Positions 20,184 to 31,603 of a stretch of 64,000 nucleotides of DNA are shown here, piece by piece. Origin of the DNA: Capronia americana (Eukaryota > Ascomycota > Eurotiomycetes > Chaetothyriales > Herpotrichiellaceae); NCBI GenBank assembly GCA_016110215.1, contig JADWQD010000018.1:1-64000 (forward strand). The letters run 5' to 3'. The notes beneath the pieces are model-generated. The model was not told the DNA's origin, made no database searches, and worked only from the letters and a program-made list of their open reading frames with translations. Position numbers and translations under genes: made by a program. The first letter of the stretch is position 1, and each line of letters starts with the position of its first letter.

Positions 20184-22361
20184 TCATCCCCAGACATCCT
20201 CCTGCCACTTCTTGACCCGTTTCCTCTCCTTCCGCCAGTTGTTCAAGCCCTCCTCATCATACCCTCTCGCCCTGCTCACACCTTGACCAATTCTACTGCC
20301 CACTTCCCGCGCCATCGCTGCCGACCCGCAAAGATACAGCCCTGCATCTTCCTCGAGAAGCAACCCGACCAAGTCGTCGCGTCGCTCGTCCACACGGTCC
20401 TGGACATAAATCTTTTTATGAACCTCGAGCCGCGAGAAGGCATACACAATCTCCAACCTCGGGATGGTCGACTGAAATGCATCCAGCTCGTCTTTGTACA
20501 AGAGATCTTGGTTTGGATGACGGCAGCCGAAAATCAGGATCGTCCTGCCAATGGGTGTTTTCCTCTCGCCGAGGAGCGAAATGAGACGAGCACGTTCGTG
20601 CAAGAAGGCGCGGAACGGGGCGATACCAGTCCCCGCGGCGATCAGGACGAGTGGGGTGCTCAACGAGGACGGTAGCTTGAATGTGGAGCGTCGGATCGAG
20701 GCATGCAGAATACTACTCGTTGTGCTCAGCAGTCCAAGCGAAGGGTTGATGAGGGGCGGGTACTGTGGTGTGCGAGCTTTGGACACGCCGGGACCGTTCG
20801 ACGTTGAGACGAAAGAGGAAAGATACGTGCTTGTCAGCCCGGCAATGGATGTGGAGCTGTCTTCGAGCAGAGGCTGTGGGTTGTTGGCGACTGTGATGGC
20901 TGGGCGACGTGGCGATGTGATGCTCGAGCTAGAGATGGAGTAATAGCGTGGCGTCATGGGACGGAGCGATTCAATGACGAAGGAGAGAGGTAGATCGGAC
21001 CAGGACGCGGATGGATCCACCGTCTGAACTTGTTTGAGAAGCCTGGCGAATGTGAGGTGGGTTTTGGCCAGGAAAGCAGAGAAGCTTTCCTTCTCTGAGG
21101 CAAGGCCGCGGAGATGGGCATTTGCTGATGGAGTGCTAGCCCACTGAGCCAGGGAGAGGACTGTCTCGCGAGACACAGGAGCGCAGATCTCGAGGTAGTA
21201 GCTGAAAAGGGCGGATACCGTGGTTGGAGAGGGTAGGTTAAGCTTGTCGGAGCTGGACTCAACTGGGTGAATCATGATAGGAACATTGTCGCAGCCGGTC
21301 AGACCCAGAACGTCGACGAGTGCTGCGACTTCAGAGACGGGATTGATCGGTCGCACTGCAAGGTGGTCGCCTGTCTTGTATTTGATTTCAGGATGGTCGG
21401 ACAGGTCGAGCTCGAGGTGTAGGCAACTGCGCAGCTCGGAAGTAGTCCCTTGCAAAAGCTCTCGGGCAGAAGATACGGGCAGTGGTACTATGGAGCTCGA
21501 TGGCCAAGAAGAAACTGCTGCTAAAGGTCGGTTCAGAGGTTCGCCCAAGTACACGCCGCTTGAGTCGATGGACTTGTCAAAGACGACGGTGATGGCTGGT
21601 TCGTATTCGGGCTCGCGTTCGGGGAGACCTAGCTGTTTGCTGAGCTCGCTGAGCAACGTCGTCTTCCAGTCCAAAAAATCTTCGTCGGTTGTGCCTTTTG
21701 CCTCGTCTGCTTTCCCTACTGGAAGGATGCTTTGGGCCCCAAGCTCTTGCAACGAGACAACGACCGTGTCGATCACCGCGTTGTAGTACTTGTAATTGCT
21801 GTTCCCGCAGCCGAACGCTGCGAACCTCAGGTCTTGAAAAGACACTTCTGGGTTCGCTTTCAACCAGCTCAGGAAGCGGGTTGCGTTGTCGCTCGGATCG
21901 CCTTCACCATATGTGGACATGATAAAGATGGCATACTGCGACTTGGACAGCTCGGCGATGGTATGGTGGTCGTAGTCAGAGACGTCGGCCACCAAGGCTT
22001 CAAGCTTCAGGCGACCATGGCAATCTCTGGCCAGACGATGAGCGAAGCCTTCTGCGGTTCCAGACTGAGATCCCCAGAATATGACAGCCTGTTTCCCCGT
22101 CTCAGCAAGCTTTTCGGCGATATTTCGCGTGGATTTGCTGGCTGCGACTAGGCTTGCAACACTTGCTTGAGGCCGTTCAAACCATTTGTGATGATACGGG
22201 TCGGGCTTGTCCCACAGAGTACCACGACCGATGTAGGCGATGCTGCCAGCGAGAAGGATCGCCAGCACGAGGAAATCATCATAACTCGGGCTCGTGAACA
22301 AATGCTGAATGGGCGGTGGAATTGAAGCCAGGAGGCTCAACTCTGCCGATGAGAGAGACAT
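20184..22361 (-). CDS. NADPH-cytochrome P450 reductase
   Basis: Intronless, 725 residues, slightly longer than the usual 690-710. An N-terminal membrane anchor (about residues 28-46, DFLVLAILLAGSIAYIGRGT) is followed by an FMN flavodoxin domain (VIFWGSQSGTAEGFAHRLA, STYGEGDPSDNA). Then come the FAD-binding module (RYYSISSSSI), the NADPH domain (LIAAGTGIAPFRAFLHER, IFGCRHPNQDLLYKDEL, YLCGSAAMAREV) and the C-terminal EDVWG. It passes electrons from NADPH to microsomal P450s. It is head-to-head with the P450 at 23122, 760 bp apart, so this is probably a P450-dedicated second reductase rather than the single housekeeping copy. That needs the rest of the genome to confirm. Confidence 0.95.
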   Translation of the reverse strand: MSLSSAELSLLASIPPPIQHLFTSPSYDDFLVLAILLAGSIAYIGRGTLWDKPDPYHHKWFERPQASVASLVAASKSTRNIAEKLAETGKQAVIFWGSQSGTAEGFAHRLARDCHGRLKLEALVADVSDYDHHTIAELSKSQYAIFIMSTYGEGDPSDNATRFLSWLKANPEVSFQDLRFAAFGCGNSNYKYYNAVIDTVVVSLQELGAQSILPVGKADEAKGTTDEDFLDWKTTLLSELSKQLGLPEREPEYEPAITVVFDKSIDSSGVYLGEPLNRPLAAVSSWPSSSIVPLPVSSARELLQGTTSELRSCLHLELDLSDHPEIKYKTGDHLAVRPINPVSEVAALVDVLGLTGCDNVPIMIHPVESSSDKLNLPSPTTVSALFSYYLEICAPVSRETVLSLAQWASTPSANAHLRGLASEKESFSAFLAKTHLTFARLLKQVQTVDPSASWSDLPLSFVIESLRPMTPRYYSISSSSITSPRRPAITVANNPQPLLEDSSTSIAGLTSTYLSSFVSTSNGPGVSKARTPQYPPLINPSLGLLSTTSSILHASIRRSTFKLPSSLSTPLVLIAAGTGIAPFRAFLHERARLISLLGERKTPIGRTILIFGCRHPNQDLLYKDELDAFQSTIPRLEIVYAFSRLEVHKKIYVQDRVDERRDDLVGLLLEEDAGLYLCGSAAMAREVGSRIGQGVSRARGYDEEGLNNWRKERKRVKKWQEDVWG

Positions 22362-23121
22362 TGGTAAATGTTGTAAATGGACAACACCGTCGATGAGGAA
22401 ACAGTTGTAGTCCCAGCCATTTTGACGACTCTTTCGAGGTTCCTTCGAGTTATGTTTTGATGCTCAGAGGTGGCAAAGCGACGCGCCCGGCGAAAACCAT
22501 AGTACGACAAAGCGGTGCTCCACGAGGCACCGAGTTTGCTCGCCGGACTTTGATTGAATTTCGACTCGCCGAAAGCTACGCAGGCAGTTGCACCCCCAAG
22601 CGGGAAGAATAGTGGCCTCAAAGAGGTAAGGGATTACGAGAATACCGTCCTTGTCACAGAGAGTCTTCTGGAGTGGGGCAGGGGGGGTCTGGGGGTTGGG
22701 GTGCAGAGTTGACAGATGGGTAATTTCGCCGGCAAACATTTCTGATTTCGATCCTTACACAGTATTTTCGCCGACAAAGCGCCCTTTATGGAACAACAGA
22801 GCCAAGAAGAAAACCGGAGTTGTCGATCATTCAGAAAAATGGACAATTGTACCATCCGAGATGCCTCTACATGAAGCTATGCTCGAATGCACCTTGCCTG
22901 CATGGCCCACTCTGTTCTGTATTTGCTCACCCATCCGTTGCACCGGATGCTAGGTACTTCCATTGCATGTCTAAGGCTGATCTCGACTTCTGCCGGCGAA
23001 GAGGGAAGAGGCTGCATTATTTGAAGGGTATGTAAAGATTGCACTGGACCTGAATTCCCCGCCTCATCCATCACTCACAGTTTGATTCTGCCTTGTCTTC
23101 ATCACAAACTCTGCTTCCAAT
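22362..23121. promoter_or_regulatory. Bidirectional P450 / reductase promoter with six TCGCCG sites
   Basis: TCGCCG or its complement occurs at 22488-22493, 22540-22545, 22566-22571, 22726-22731, 22768-22773 and 22994-22999. Most are extended as TTCGCCGR or CTCGCCGR. About 0.25 would be expected by chance in 500 bp. CGG/CCG triplets are the usual half-sites of Zn2Cys6 proteins. A poly-G stretch lies at 22680-22700. No gene is seen inside. Confidence 0.6.
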
Positions 23122-24687
23122 ATGTTGGGCTTCTTCTTCTCAGTCCTCACGTGCGTGACTGTTCTTTGCTATTTTATCGTTGTTCCTGTCATCAACTATT
23201 TCCGCGACCCTAAAGGGCTTCGGAAATACCCAAACCTGTCCCTTCTGTCGGGCATTTCGGATCTCCCATTCATCTACGAAGCACACAAAGGCTTCAGGTC
23301 ACATGCTTTGTTCAAAGCCCACGAGAAGCATCCGGTCGTCCGAGTCGGGCCTAACGCTCTATCTTTCGGCACCAAGGATGCGATCAAAGATATCTATGGG
23401 CACAACACAAAATGCACCAAAGACATGATGTACAAGGCGTTGGCAGGCACGCACTACCATCTGGCAGATGTCATCGACAAGCCCGAACATGCCCGCAAAA
23501 GAAAGATGCTGTCCAGTGCCTATGCCATTAAGAATCTCGAGGCCTGGGAGCACAAAGTGGCTGATATGACGGCACGAATGATCAAGTCGTTCGATTCCCG
23601 GTGTACAGCACCTCTGGCCCAGGGAGAGCGCCCAGCACCAAAGGACCAGACAATTGACTACAGACTATGGTCAAACCTCTTCACTGTTTGCGCCATTGCG
23701 AATATTGGACTCAGCGAGGATCTTGGCTTCCTTGAGCGGGGCGACGACTTGGTCACCTCAGAAGCCGCCGACGGCACATTGAAGAAAGTCCACTTCAGAG
23801 AATGCCTACATGCCACCGCATGGGCTCAGTCGAATTTGGTCTGGTCCTATGACTGGTTTCCCACATTGATCAAAATCAGCAAACTAGTGTCACCTACATA
23901 CCGTCAGAAATGGAGACTCAACAAAGACTGGGATGGCATCGTTCGCAATAGGGCTACCACTCGCTTCAAGAGATATCGAGCTGGGGAACAGCTCGACGAT
24001 TTTTTCTCCGCCATTCTATATGACAAATCCGGGATTGCCCATAACCTCGAATGGGGTGAAATGGTGGCGGAAGTCAGCATCATGATGAACGCAGGTTCTG
24101 ACACGACCGCCATCGCCATGAACAATGTCATGTACTTGCTATTGAAGCACCCTCGATGTTTGGAGAAGCTACGCGAAGAGCTTGATGGTGCCTTAAACGA
24201 AGACGAGGTCGTTGCGCCCTATGATAAGGTCAAGCACCTCCCCTATCTGCGTGCATGTCTAGACGAAAGCATGCGGCTTTTTCCACCCACTACCTTCGGA
24301 CTGCCTCGCAGGACGCCACCCGAAGGTGCTCCTGTGGTTGGAGACTATATCCCGGGCAACACGACGGTCTCAATCTCGTCGTACGTCGCGCACCGGGACC
24401 CCAGTGTCTTTCCTGACCCTGAGACGTACAATCCCGACAGATGGTATGGGGAGGCTGGAAAAGAATTGCAGCTATATTTCATTGCATTCTCGGCAGGTGC
24501 AAGAGGATGCATTGGCAGGAACATCAGCTACCTGGAACAGATGGTACTGTTGGCGTCATTGCTACATCGCTACGAGTTTGCCCTGCCTGACCCGCAGTGG
24601 GAGCCTGAGAGGAGAGAGAACTTCAACTTATCTCCAGGGCCAATGCCGCTGAAGGTGTGGAGGAGGAAGCGGGCGGAGGAGGCGTGA
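23122..24687 (+). CDS. Cytochrome P450 (benzoate-4-monooxygenase-like group)
   Basis: Intronless, 521 residues. An N-terminal membrane helix (FFFSVLTCVTVLCYFIVVPV) anchors it to the ER. Family signatures are all present: I-helix NAGSDTTAIA (about residue 322), ExxR in ESMRLFPP, PERF-like PDRW, and heme ligand FSAGARGCIGR with Cys at about 461. Segments HARKRKMLSSAY and PEGAPVVGDYIPGNTTVSIS place it among fungal P450s usually annotated as benzoate 4-monooxygenase or isotrichodermin-hydroxylase-like; the exact CYP family is uncertain. It is divergently paired with its probable reductase. With the flavin hydroxylase and decarboxylase, ring hydroxylation of an aromatic compound is a fair inference. 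Confidence 0.92.
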   Translation: MLGFFFSVLTCVTVLCYFIVVPVINYFRDPKGLRKYPNLSLLSGISDLPFIYEAHKGFRSHALFKAHEKHPVVRVGPNALSFGTKDAIKDIYGHNTKCTKDMMYKALAGTHYHLADVIDKPEHARKRKMLSSAYAIKNLEAWEHKVADMTARMIKSFDSRCTAPLAQGERPAPKDQTIDYRLWSNLFTVCAIANIGLSEDLGFLERGDDLVTSEAADGTLKKVHFRECLHATAWAQSNLVWSYDWFPTLIKISKLVSPTYRQKWRLNKDWDGIVRNRATTRFKRYRAGEQLDDFFSAILYDKSGIAHNLEWGEMVAEVSIMMNAGSDTTAIAMNNVMYLLLKHPRCLEKLREELDGALNEDEVVAPYDKVKHLPYLRACLDESMRLFPPTTFGLPRRTPPEGAPVVGDYIPGNTTVSISSYVAHRDPSVFPDPETYNPDRWYGEAGKELQLYFIAFSAGARGCIGRNISYLEQMVLLASLLHRYEFALPDPQWEPERRENFNLSPGPMPLKVWRRKRAEEA

Positions 24688-25642
24688 GGAGGTTGCAACC
24701 TTGGTAGGGTCAAGAAATATGGAGTGACCATCCGTAGTTGGCGTTCCAGGAGACACTCGTGGTTGTCGTCTCCCTGCAATTGATTGAATGAAACATCGAC
24801 TTGAATTCGCTGGGCAAATTTGAACGTTACTACCCTCCCAACTCTGAAGAGTTGAGACTGTACAGTTGATATCAAGGCGCGATGATCGCCGAATGATTCG
24901 CCGAGTTTTATTGCCGCGGGAGGTATCGTTCATCTTTCCTGACTATCGAGCTGTTCGCCGGAAGGTTCAGCTGAAGTTTAGGCGTAATCTGGACAATAAT
25001 TGCCTAATCTGCCTTGCCACGCAGGGTGGCGGACGCGGCTCGTCGGCTAGTAACTGAGGCAGTGGAAATATCGGCTCTTTCAACTGGTTTCTTCTCGCCA
25101 GCAGGATGTTCTTCCCTAGTGGGTTTGCAGTTCGGCGAGCTGCCACAGATGAAAGGGGCACTTCAGATCCGTGGGGAACCTACTCGCCGGCACCTTCCTC
25201 CCCCACTGCCTTCTCCTTCTTCCCCGGACTGTCGCCGGAGACACCCCGGACTTCCGGAATCTTGGGGCGAGTTGCTCTAACCCCCCGCAAAGACTCTATG
25301 TTCTTCATCATTGGACAGCTACGGCGACAACCTCCGGTTTCGCCACAGAAACTTGCTTGGCTTGCCGGCATTTGGGCATGGCAGAGAAGAAATTAAGGTC
25401 ATCATCTTGCACTAAACGACAGTGTTCTCGATTGGGAGGTAGTGACTGCCCTCGTGGGCGCTCCCCTGTCGAGCATCACAGGAAGCATGCGCCCTCTACA
25501 TCTATAAAATCTTGCTTGTCGCCCTCTTGTGTCAGTCTCTGTCCCGCAAGCTTCTCCTCAACCCAGCTCCAAGGCAGCCCGGGATACTTCTACCTCACCC
25601 TTCTTGATTTTCTGCCTCGACCATCATCACGCAGCTCCAAAC
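24688..25642. promoter_or_regulatory. Sugar-transporter upstream region with six TCGCCG sites
   Basis: 955 bp between the P450 stop and the transporter start. TCGCCG or its complement occurs at 24886-24891, 24898-24903, 24955-24960, 25133-25138, 25184-25189 and 25232-25237, the same density as in the P450/reductase promoter. Pyrimidine-rich tracts typical of fungal promoters precede the ATG. No gene supported. Confidence 0.55.
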
Positions 25643-27631
25643 ATGGCCAACCAAGATCATAAGGCCTTTGACCAAGGTTTCCAGGAGAAGCACGAGAAGG
25701 TTGAACACCTGGAAATCCCCTATCATGGCCGTGGCAACCCTCGAGCCGACAGCGCGACGAGGGCCTCCTTCGACCGCCGCCACTCTGCATCTGCCCCGGG
25801 TAGCCGCCGAGATTCTATCAGAAAGAGCTTCGACAAGGCCAATTTGGCCATGGTGTTCCCCGACTCCACTCACTTAGAGGTCTCTGACGACGGAGAGGGT
25901 GACATCGATCAACTGAAAGGATCGTGGTTCGTCTGGCTCACAGCGGCCACGGCATCCATTGCAGGCTTCCTTTTCGGCTACGATACCGGTATCATCTCAG
26001 CCGTCTTGGTTTACTTGGGCAGCGACCTGAATCACCGTCCTGCCACGTCGAGCGAGAAAGAGTTGATCACATCTCTCACTTCTGGCGGTGCTTTCTTCGG
26101 TGCTATCATTGCCGGTTTGACTGCGGATAAGGTAACCTCCTCCCCCTCCAGCTGTGGAAGGCATCTTTTGACATGTGGACCATAGTTCGGTCGCAAGCTT
26201 GCAATCTACGTCGGCTGTGTCCTCTTCACTGTTGGGGCTCTCCTACAGGCAACCGCATACACCATCGCCCAGATGTCCGTTGGACGATTGGTTGTCGGAT
26301 TCGGCGTCGGCTCAGCGGCCATGGTCGTCCCACTATACGTTGCTGAGATCGCCCCAACCAAGGTCCGTGGTCGACTTATCGGCTTGAACAACATGTCTAT
26401 TACTGGCGGCCAAGTCGTAAGCTACGGCATTGGAGCAGCTTTTGCTCACGTGTGAGTTTATCACTTCCTGACAGGATTCAAATGAAACTCGCCATTCTAA
26501 CAATTCCAGTCCCCACGGCTGGCGCTACATGGTTGGCCTTGGAGGCGTTCCGGCGATTATCGTTGCCTGCTTGCTGCCATTCTGTCCAGAGTCGCCTCGT
26601 CAACTGATCTACCACGGCAAGATGGCAGAAGCCGAGGCGGTCCTTACCAAAATCTACAAGGGTGCTACTCCCGCACAGGTCCGTGCAAAAGCCGCTCTCA
26701 TCGCAGCTGCCTGTCAGGAAGACTTGGAACTCAATGAGGATCAATCCCGTTGGGCTAAGATCAAAAAATTGCACACGAACCCGGCATATTTCCGAGCCCT
26801 TGTTTGCGCCTGCGGTCTCATGGTCATCTCGCAGTTGTCCGGCTTCAACACCCTCACGTACTATTCTTCGACGTTGTTCGCGCTGGTCGGCTTCTCCAAC
26901 CCTGTTGCAGTGGGCCTGGTGGTTTCTGGTACCAACTTTGTGGTATGTTTTCCGCTGACTCCCAAATCTGGACTTTTTACTAACGATATGTACAGATGAC
27001 TTGGGTGAACAGCAAGTATTTCCGTCCCTCATTGGTATCTGCATACTAATCCGTCCTTCTAGTGATGCTGGTCGATCCCATCGGCCGTCGTCGTATCCTG
27101 GTCACCACCGTCTGGGGCATGGCAGCAGGTCTGATCGCTGTGGCCGTGGCGTTTACCCATATCCCTGTGGACACCGAAACTCTCGCCGTCGAAGCGACCA
27201 AGCCATCTGCAGCCGCAATTGTCGTGCTCGTTTTCATCGTCTGGTTTGTCATCTTCTACGGCGTCTCCGTTGGCAACACCGCTTGGATGAGCACCGACTT
27301 CTTCCCAATGGAAGTCCGAGCGATGGGAACCATGTGGCTGACCTGCTCGTGCTGGGCTTCCAACGTCATTGTCTCCTCGACCTTTTTGTCCATGCTCAAA
27401 GCTATGACTCCTTCCGGCGCCTTTGGCTTTTACGCTGCCACATGCGGTATTGGCTGGATCCTGATCTACTTCTTCTACCCTGAAGTGTCGGGCTTGACCC
27501 TTGAGGAGATTTCTGAAGTGTTCCAACATGGCTTCGGCGTTCGATATGCCAGACAGTTGAGAAAGGACCGTGGGGAGGAGATCAGGGAGCGTATGAGGAA
27601 CGGGCCCAAGACTATTGCCATGGCGCACTAA
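25643..27631 (+). CDS. MFS sugar transporter, myo-inositol (ITR) type
   Basis: Five exons: 25643-26131, 26186-26451, 26510-26942, 26996-27011 (16 nt) and 27063-27631; 590 residues. Introns are GT-AG except the last (27012-27062), which begins GCAAGT. The frame closes only with that GC-AG intron, giving MTWVNMMLVDPIGRRRIL. Family marks: GYDTGIIS in helix 1, FGRK, PLYVAEIAP, VRGRLIGLNN, PESPRQLI, DPIGRRR and a C-terminal PEVSGLTLEEI. The roughly 90-residue hydrophilic N-terminus and the loop KAALIAAA resemble fungal myo-inositol/H+ symporters more than hexose carriers. It acts at the plasma membrane. A Gfo/Idh/MocA dehydrogenase 4 kb downstream could act on the imported polyol. The substrate is inferred only from family similarity. 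Confidence 0.9.
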
Positions 27632-28195
27632 GTCTATCTCTGTCGTTTTCGAAGAACCACCATTTCGAACGAAAGCCATTCTCACGAAGACTTGACCGAG
27701 AAGAGACAACCACACAAGCAAGGATATATTGATTCCTGAAGAAAACTATCTTCTCAGTCAATCGGAATGACCACAGACGAGGAAATGACTACTTATGGAT
27801 AAATTAGTTGAATATATCCTCAAAATAAAGCCTCGGAATTCTGGTTCACCGTTCACATTTGCATGCCCATAATTTTAGAATATGTTGGCCAGGTCGATGC
27901 AGGTGACCTAGAAGTCAATGACAGAGAGTCAGTTTCCAAAATCCGCGAAACGTAGTGTCATTTCCCCAGTTATTGATCAGATAGCTCACTTCTTCCCGCT
28001 TCAGGAATAGGGAAAAGAAGAGAATCCTATGAGGGACCCAAAAATGTCCGCTCTTAGATCTTAAGGTCTTTTGCATATGAGACGCTTCTTGCCATCACAA
28101 CGCCCGATGTGGATGTATCGCGGAAAGCAAGAAGGTCGTCTGAACAACCTGGCCGTGAAGAGACTTTTGAAAAAGGCAGTAATATTCTATGAAAT
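27632..28195. other. Convergent intergenic region
   Basis: 564 bp, AT-leaning, between the transporter and the FMO-like gene. No gene or motif seen. Confidence 0.5.
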
Positions 28196-30293
28196 CTATT
28201 CTAGGTATGGCTCGGGAGCAATGCCTTCAAGTATCGCTTTGATCCTGAGAGCCAGCTTCTTTGAGTGGTATCGGCCGTGTTGGAGGGTACCGACCATGAG
28301 CCATAGGCCGGGCACGCCGCTGGTCTTCCAGGCCGTGTTAAGTTCGCCCTCCTCATCCAGACCCCAGATCGGATGGCATCGGTTGGCGATCTCGTCACCG
28401 AGAATGCTGCGGACCGACTCAATGGTGTTGGTGAAACCAGTGGCCAAAACGACCAAGTCGTATTTCTGCTCCCGATCGCCGTTCAGGACGATGCTGTCTT
28501 CGGTGAAACGAATCGGGTAACCTTGCTCGACCTTGATTTTACCGTCAATGATGGCCTTGCATGCACCCGCGTCGAAATAGAAACCTCCATTCTTGGTGTA
28601 TCCGAGAGTGTGAACTCCCGTGTCGCGTTGCCCACGCCAGACTCTGAAACCTGCCTTTTCCACCTTGGTGATCAATTCTTGATCGGCATTCCAGATGTCT
28701 TCAGCTGTTCGACGGAATAGTGCTTCACCTGGACCAACCGGGACACTATAGCTTAGTCGATCCACTGTATCTAGGTCTGGCCTTTTGTGATCCTTTGGTT
28801 CGTAGAGAGGGGCGAGTATCTGGAGGAAAGTTAGCGGGGCAAATCTCAACACGAAAAAGAAGTGATGGTACCCTTGGGACCGATTCATCTAAGGACATCA
28901 GGTAAGTCGGCGATCTTTGAAGAAGAGTCACGTCGATGTTACGACGAGCAAAGTCGTAGGCCGTATCCAGGCCAGAAGAAGAGGTTCCGACCACGAGGAC
29001 TTTCTTACCCACCCACTCGCGAGCTGAGTCGTGCTGGGTAGAGTGCCTGACGGTACCCTTGAAACTTTCAATACCTGGGATATCTGGAACGAATGGCAGA
29101 CCAGCGAGCGAAGTGGCAACGATAACGTGCTTTGGTTGAAATGTTCGAGTGTGTTTGTCCCCCTTTGTCCCACGTTGGATGGTGACTGCCCACTCACCCG
29201 TGGAATTCTGTGAGGCCCCCACAACGGTCGAATCGGTCCACACAGTTAGCTCAAGGGCGCTCACGTACCATTCAAGCCAGTCACCCATCTTTCCGGCTGG
29301 AGTGTATGTTGGCCAGTGGTCCGGGAAAGGGAAATAGGGGAAATGGTCGGCCCAGTGGGGGAAATGGAGAGAGAGATACTCGTATCTGTTTCGCCAGTTG
29401 TCTCCTATACGCTGATTGCGATCAACGACGAGGGTATTCACGCCAAGGGCCTTGAGTCGAGCGGCAATGTGAAGACCACTGACAAAGGTTTAGCTGATGG
29501 TCCTCCAAGTGGAAGAAATGGCAACTCACCAGTGACCGCCACCGATCACGACTACCTCGGGTTCGACGCCCTCCAAACTGTTATCCTCAATTCGCTGGTT
29601 GTGCCACGACTTGTCTCCGATCATATGACCATCCTTATTGGGGATCTCCGGATAACCTTTTAGACTCTCGATGGCCGTATGAAGGGTCCAGATCTTGAAG
29701 CCATCTTTTGTTTTGACAAGGTTCAAGACACCGCTCGCACCGACGAGATTGGTGTTAAACGAGTATACAATTTGAAGCCAGGCAATATCAGGATACGGCC
29801 GCTGGATCGAAGGGGCAGGATCGATCAGCTTGTAGTTGCTTGTAGCGGTACGAGGGAAAAGGTCAGAGGCCGCTCTCTCGATTATCTTTGGTGTGTTGAA
29901 GGAACGATAGTCCCAAGTGAACGCAACCTTGTCTCTCCAAACCCCTGTCGTAGTAAGTCTCAATATTCTGCTAGCTCATGAAAAGCCGACTGACTTACCA
30001 CTGTACAAGAACAGATTGGCAAAAGCTTTGGAGTCTCGGCTTTGAATGACCTGTTCCAACCCCTTTACGAATTGCTCCGCGATGGTCCATTGGTTCGTCT
30101 TGTCGTCTTCAGTGAAGTCAAGTACATCCGTATCATTTCCATGGATTGGAAGTGGAAAGTTGTACTTGAAGGCATACATATAGTCATCGGCGACAGGCTT
30201 TTTGCGGGCATCATTGCCGTAGGCCACAGGCGTGTTGTCGGTCTTGGGGAGGGTGATATGAGCCGGAGGCTCGGTAATAGTGATTGAAGCCAT
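28196..30293 (-). CDS. NTF2-domain / flavin-containing monooxygenase fusion
   Basis: Minus-strand exons: 30293-29999, 29944-29530, 29478-28872 and 28819-28196, with GT-AG introns of 51-54 nt; 646 residues. The first roughly 190 residues resemble an NTF2/SnoaL-like domain (WTIAEQFVKGLEQVI, FTWDYRSFN). Then come FAD-binding VVVIGGGHCGLHIAARLK, an FMO-like core (RNRYEYLSLHFP), NADPH-binding VLVVGTSSSGLDTAY and LATGF. Such fungal proteins are annotated as FMO or indole-3-pyruvate-monooxygenase-like; the family inserts oxygen at N, S or carbonyl carbons. It is probably cytosolic with no membrane segment. One TCGCCG site (30617-30622) lies about 320 bp upstream. The substrate is unknown. Confidence 0.9.
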
Positions 30294-31603
30294 ATTTGTT
30301 GGAATACCTGAAGCAGAGAGGCCTTAGCAATGCTCTATATACTGCGGTAAATCATGGCTTGACCATGGGTGGCCAACGGAGGATTCTTGGGAAAATCTGT
30401 CCCGTAATCCACATACCTAAATATAGCAATGACTTTGGAGGTTACTTGTTGACTATGCTGGTGGAAGCATAGGGCTGGTTTCTCATTGCAAGATCTTTCC
30501 GTGGTCACTACTTGCATCTGTTTCAGGAAGTTCTGTTTACCATAGTCGGTGTAGGTCGTCCTACTTGCAACGTGATTGGTGGAGATTCATGGATCAATAC
30601 CGAGAGAAGCAAAAAGTCGCCGACATCTTCCCAAGTAGGAATCACCCCCCTGAGGTTCCCACCACTGGAAATACACACTGATGGAACTGACCATCAACCA
30701 CCACCAACTTTTACCGCTTTGACTGAAAAATGTAGACTCGTCGCGTACGTGAAGGCATTGTCTGTATAGGTAGGTGGTCCGGTATTGTCTCGCAGGGATG
30801 TTCTGATCACCTTCCACCTCAATACTGCCGAAAGTTAGAGGATGTCCATTGGGGATTTGGGCCACAGTTCCCTGTAAAAGGAGGAAGTTGCCTCGGACCT
30901 CTTTTCAAAGTAATCGATGTACAAAAATGCGGAGGGGAGCTGTTACACTGACTTGTCGGACTGTTTCTCGAACCCTGCGATGCTCCGCTCAATTCTCAAG
31001 TGCGAACCTGGGGCCCGAATCGACGCGTCGCGACTTACTATTCTCCTGCTCCCGTTCCAGAATGATTTGTGGATTGTGAAAGTCACTGCTCTTTACTGGC
31101 CAAAATCAAAGGTCTCAACGTCTCGCTATCGATCTTCATGCCACCTGAGCAGTAGGCTGCAAACGAGAACATGAGAGGCCGTGGGTTCAAATGAGGGATC
31201 CCGTTGCTCCTGGAAAGACGATGGCAATCTGCATTCGCAAGTAATCCAACTCTTACCTCAAGAGCTCAAGAAGGTATGAAATATTGCCGCATGATCAATC
31301 AACGCGAGCTTTTTCCGCCCAGCAAAGCACAAAATGTTCCAAGGGCGATCGTACACTGTCACTGTAACAGAAGCTTTCAGCAAGCTGTACACTGGTTGAT
31401 CTCCTGCAACATGGGCAATTGCCTGTCGTTAAACATCCGGAATCAGGTATGTCAAGCCGATGATTCTCAGTCGTACGGCAGGGTTGATTCAATGCATTTT
31501 GAAGGGATCTAGAAGTGTAGAGGTTGTCTATGTCGCAAAATTCGCAGCAGCCTTACCGGGGCTTTAGATTGTCACGTCATTCCACCGACCACTAACGCTC
31601 AAT
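30294..31603. other. Long gene-poor stretch
   Basis: 1.31 kb between two minus-strand genes. It contains one TCGCCG site (30617-30622) and open frames up to 102 codons without family motifs. A tRNA-like T-loop string near 31180 has no cloverleaf around it. No gene supported. Confidence 0.5.

Noticed and set aside
31165..31200. gtgggttcaaatg string like a tRNA T-loop
   Set aside because: No acceptor, D or anticodon stems can be paired around it.
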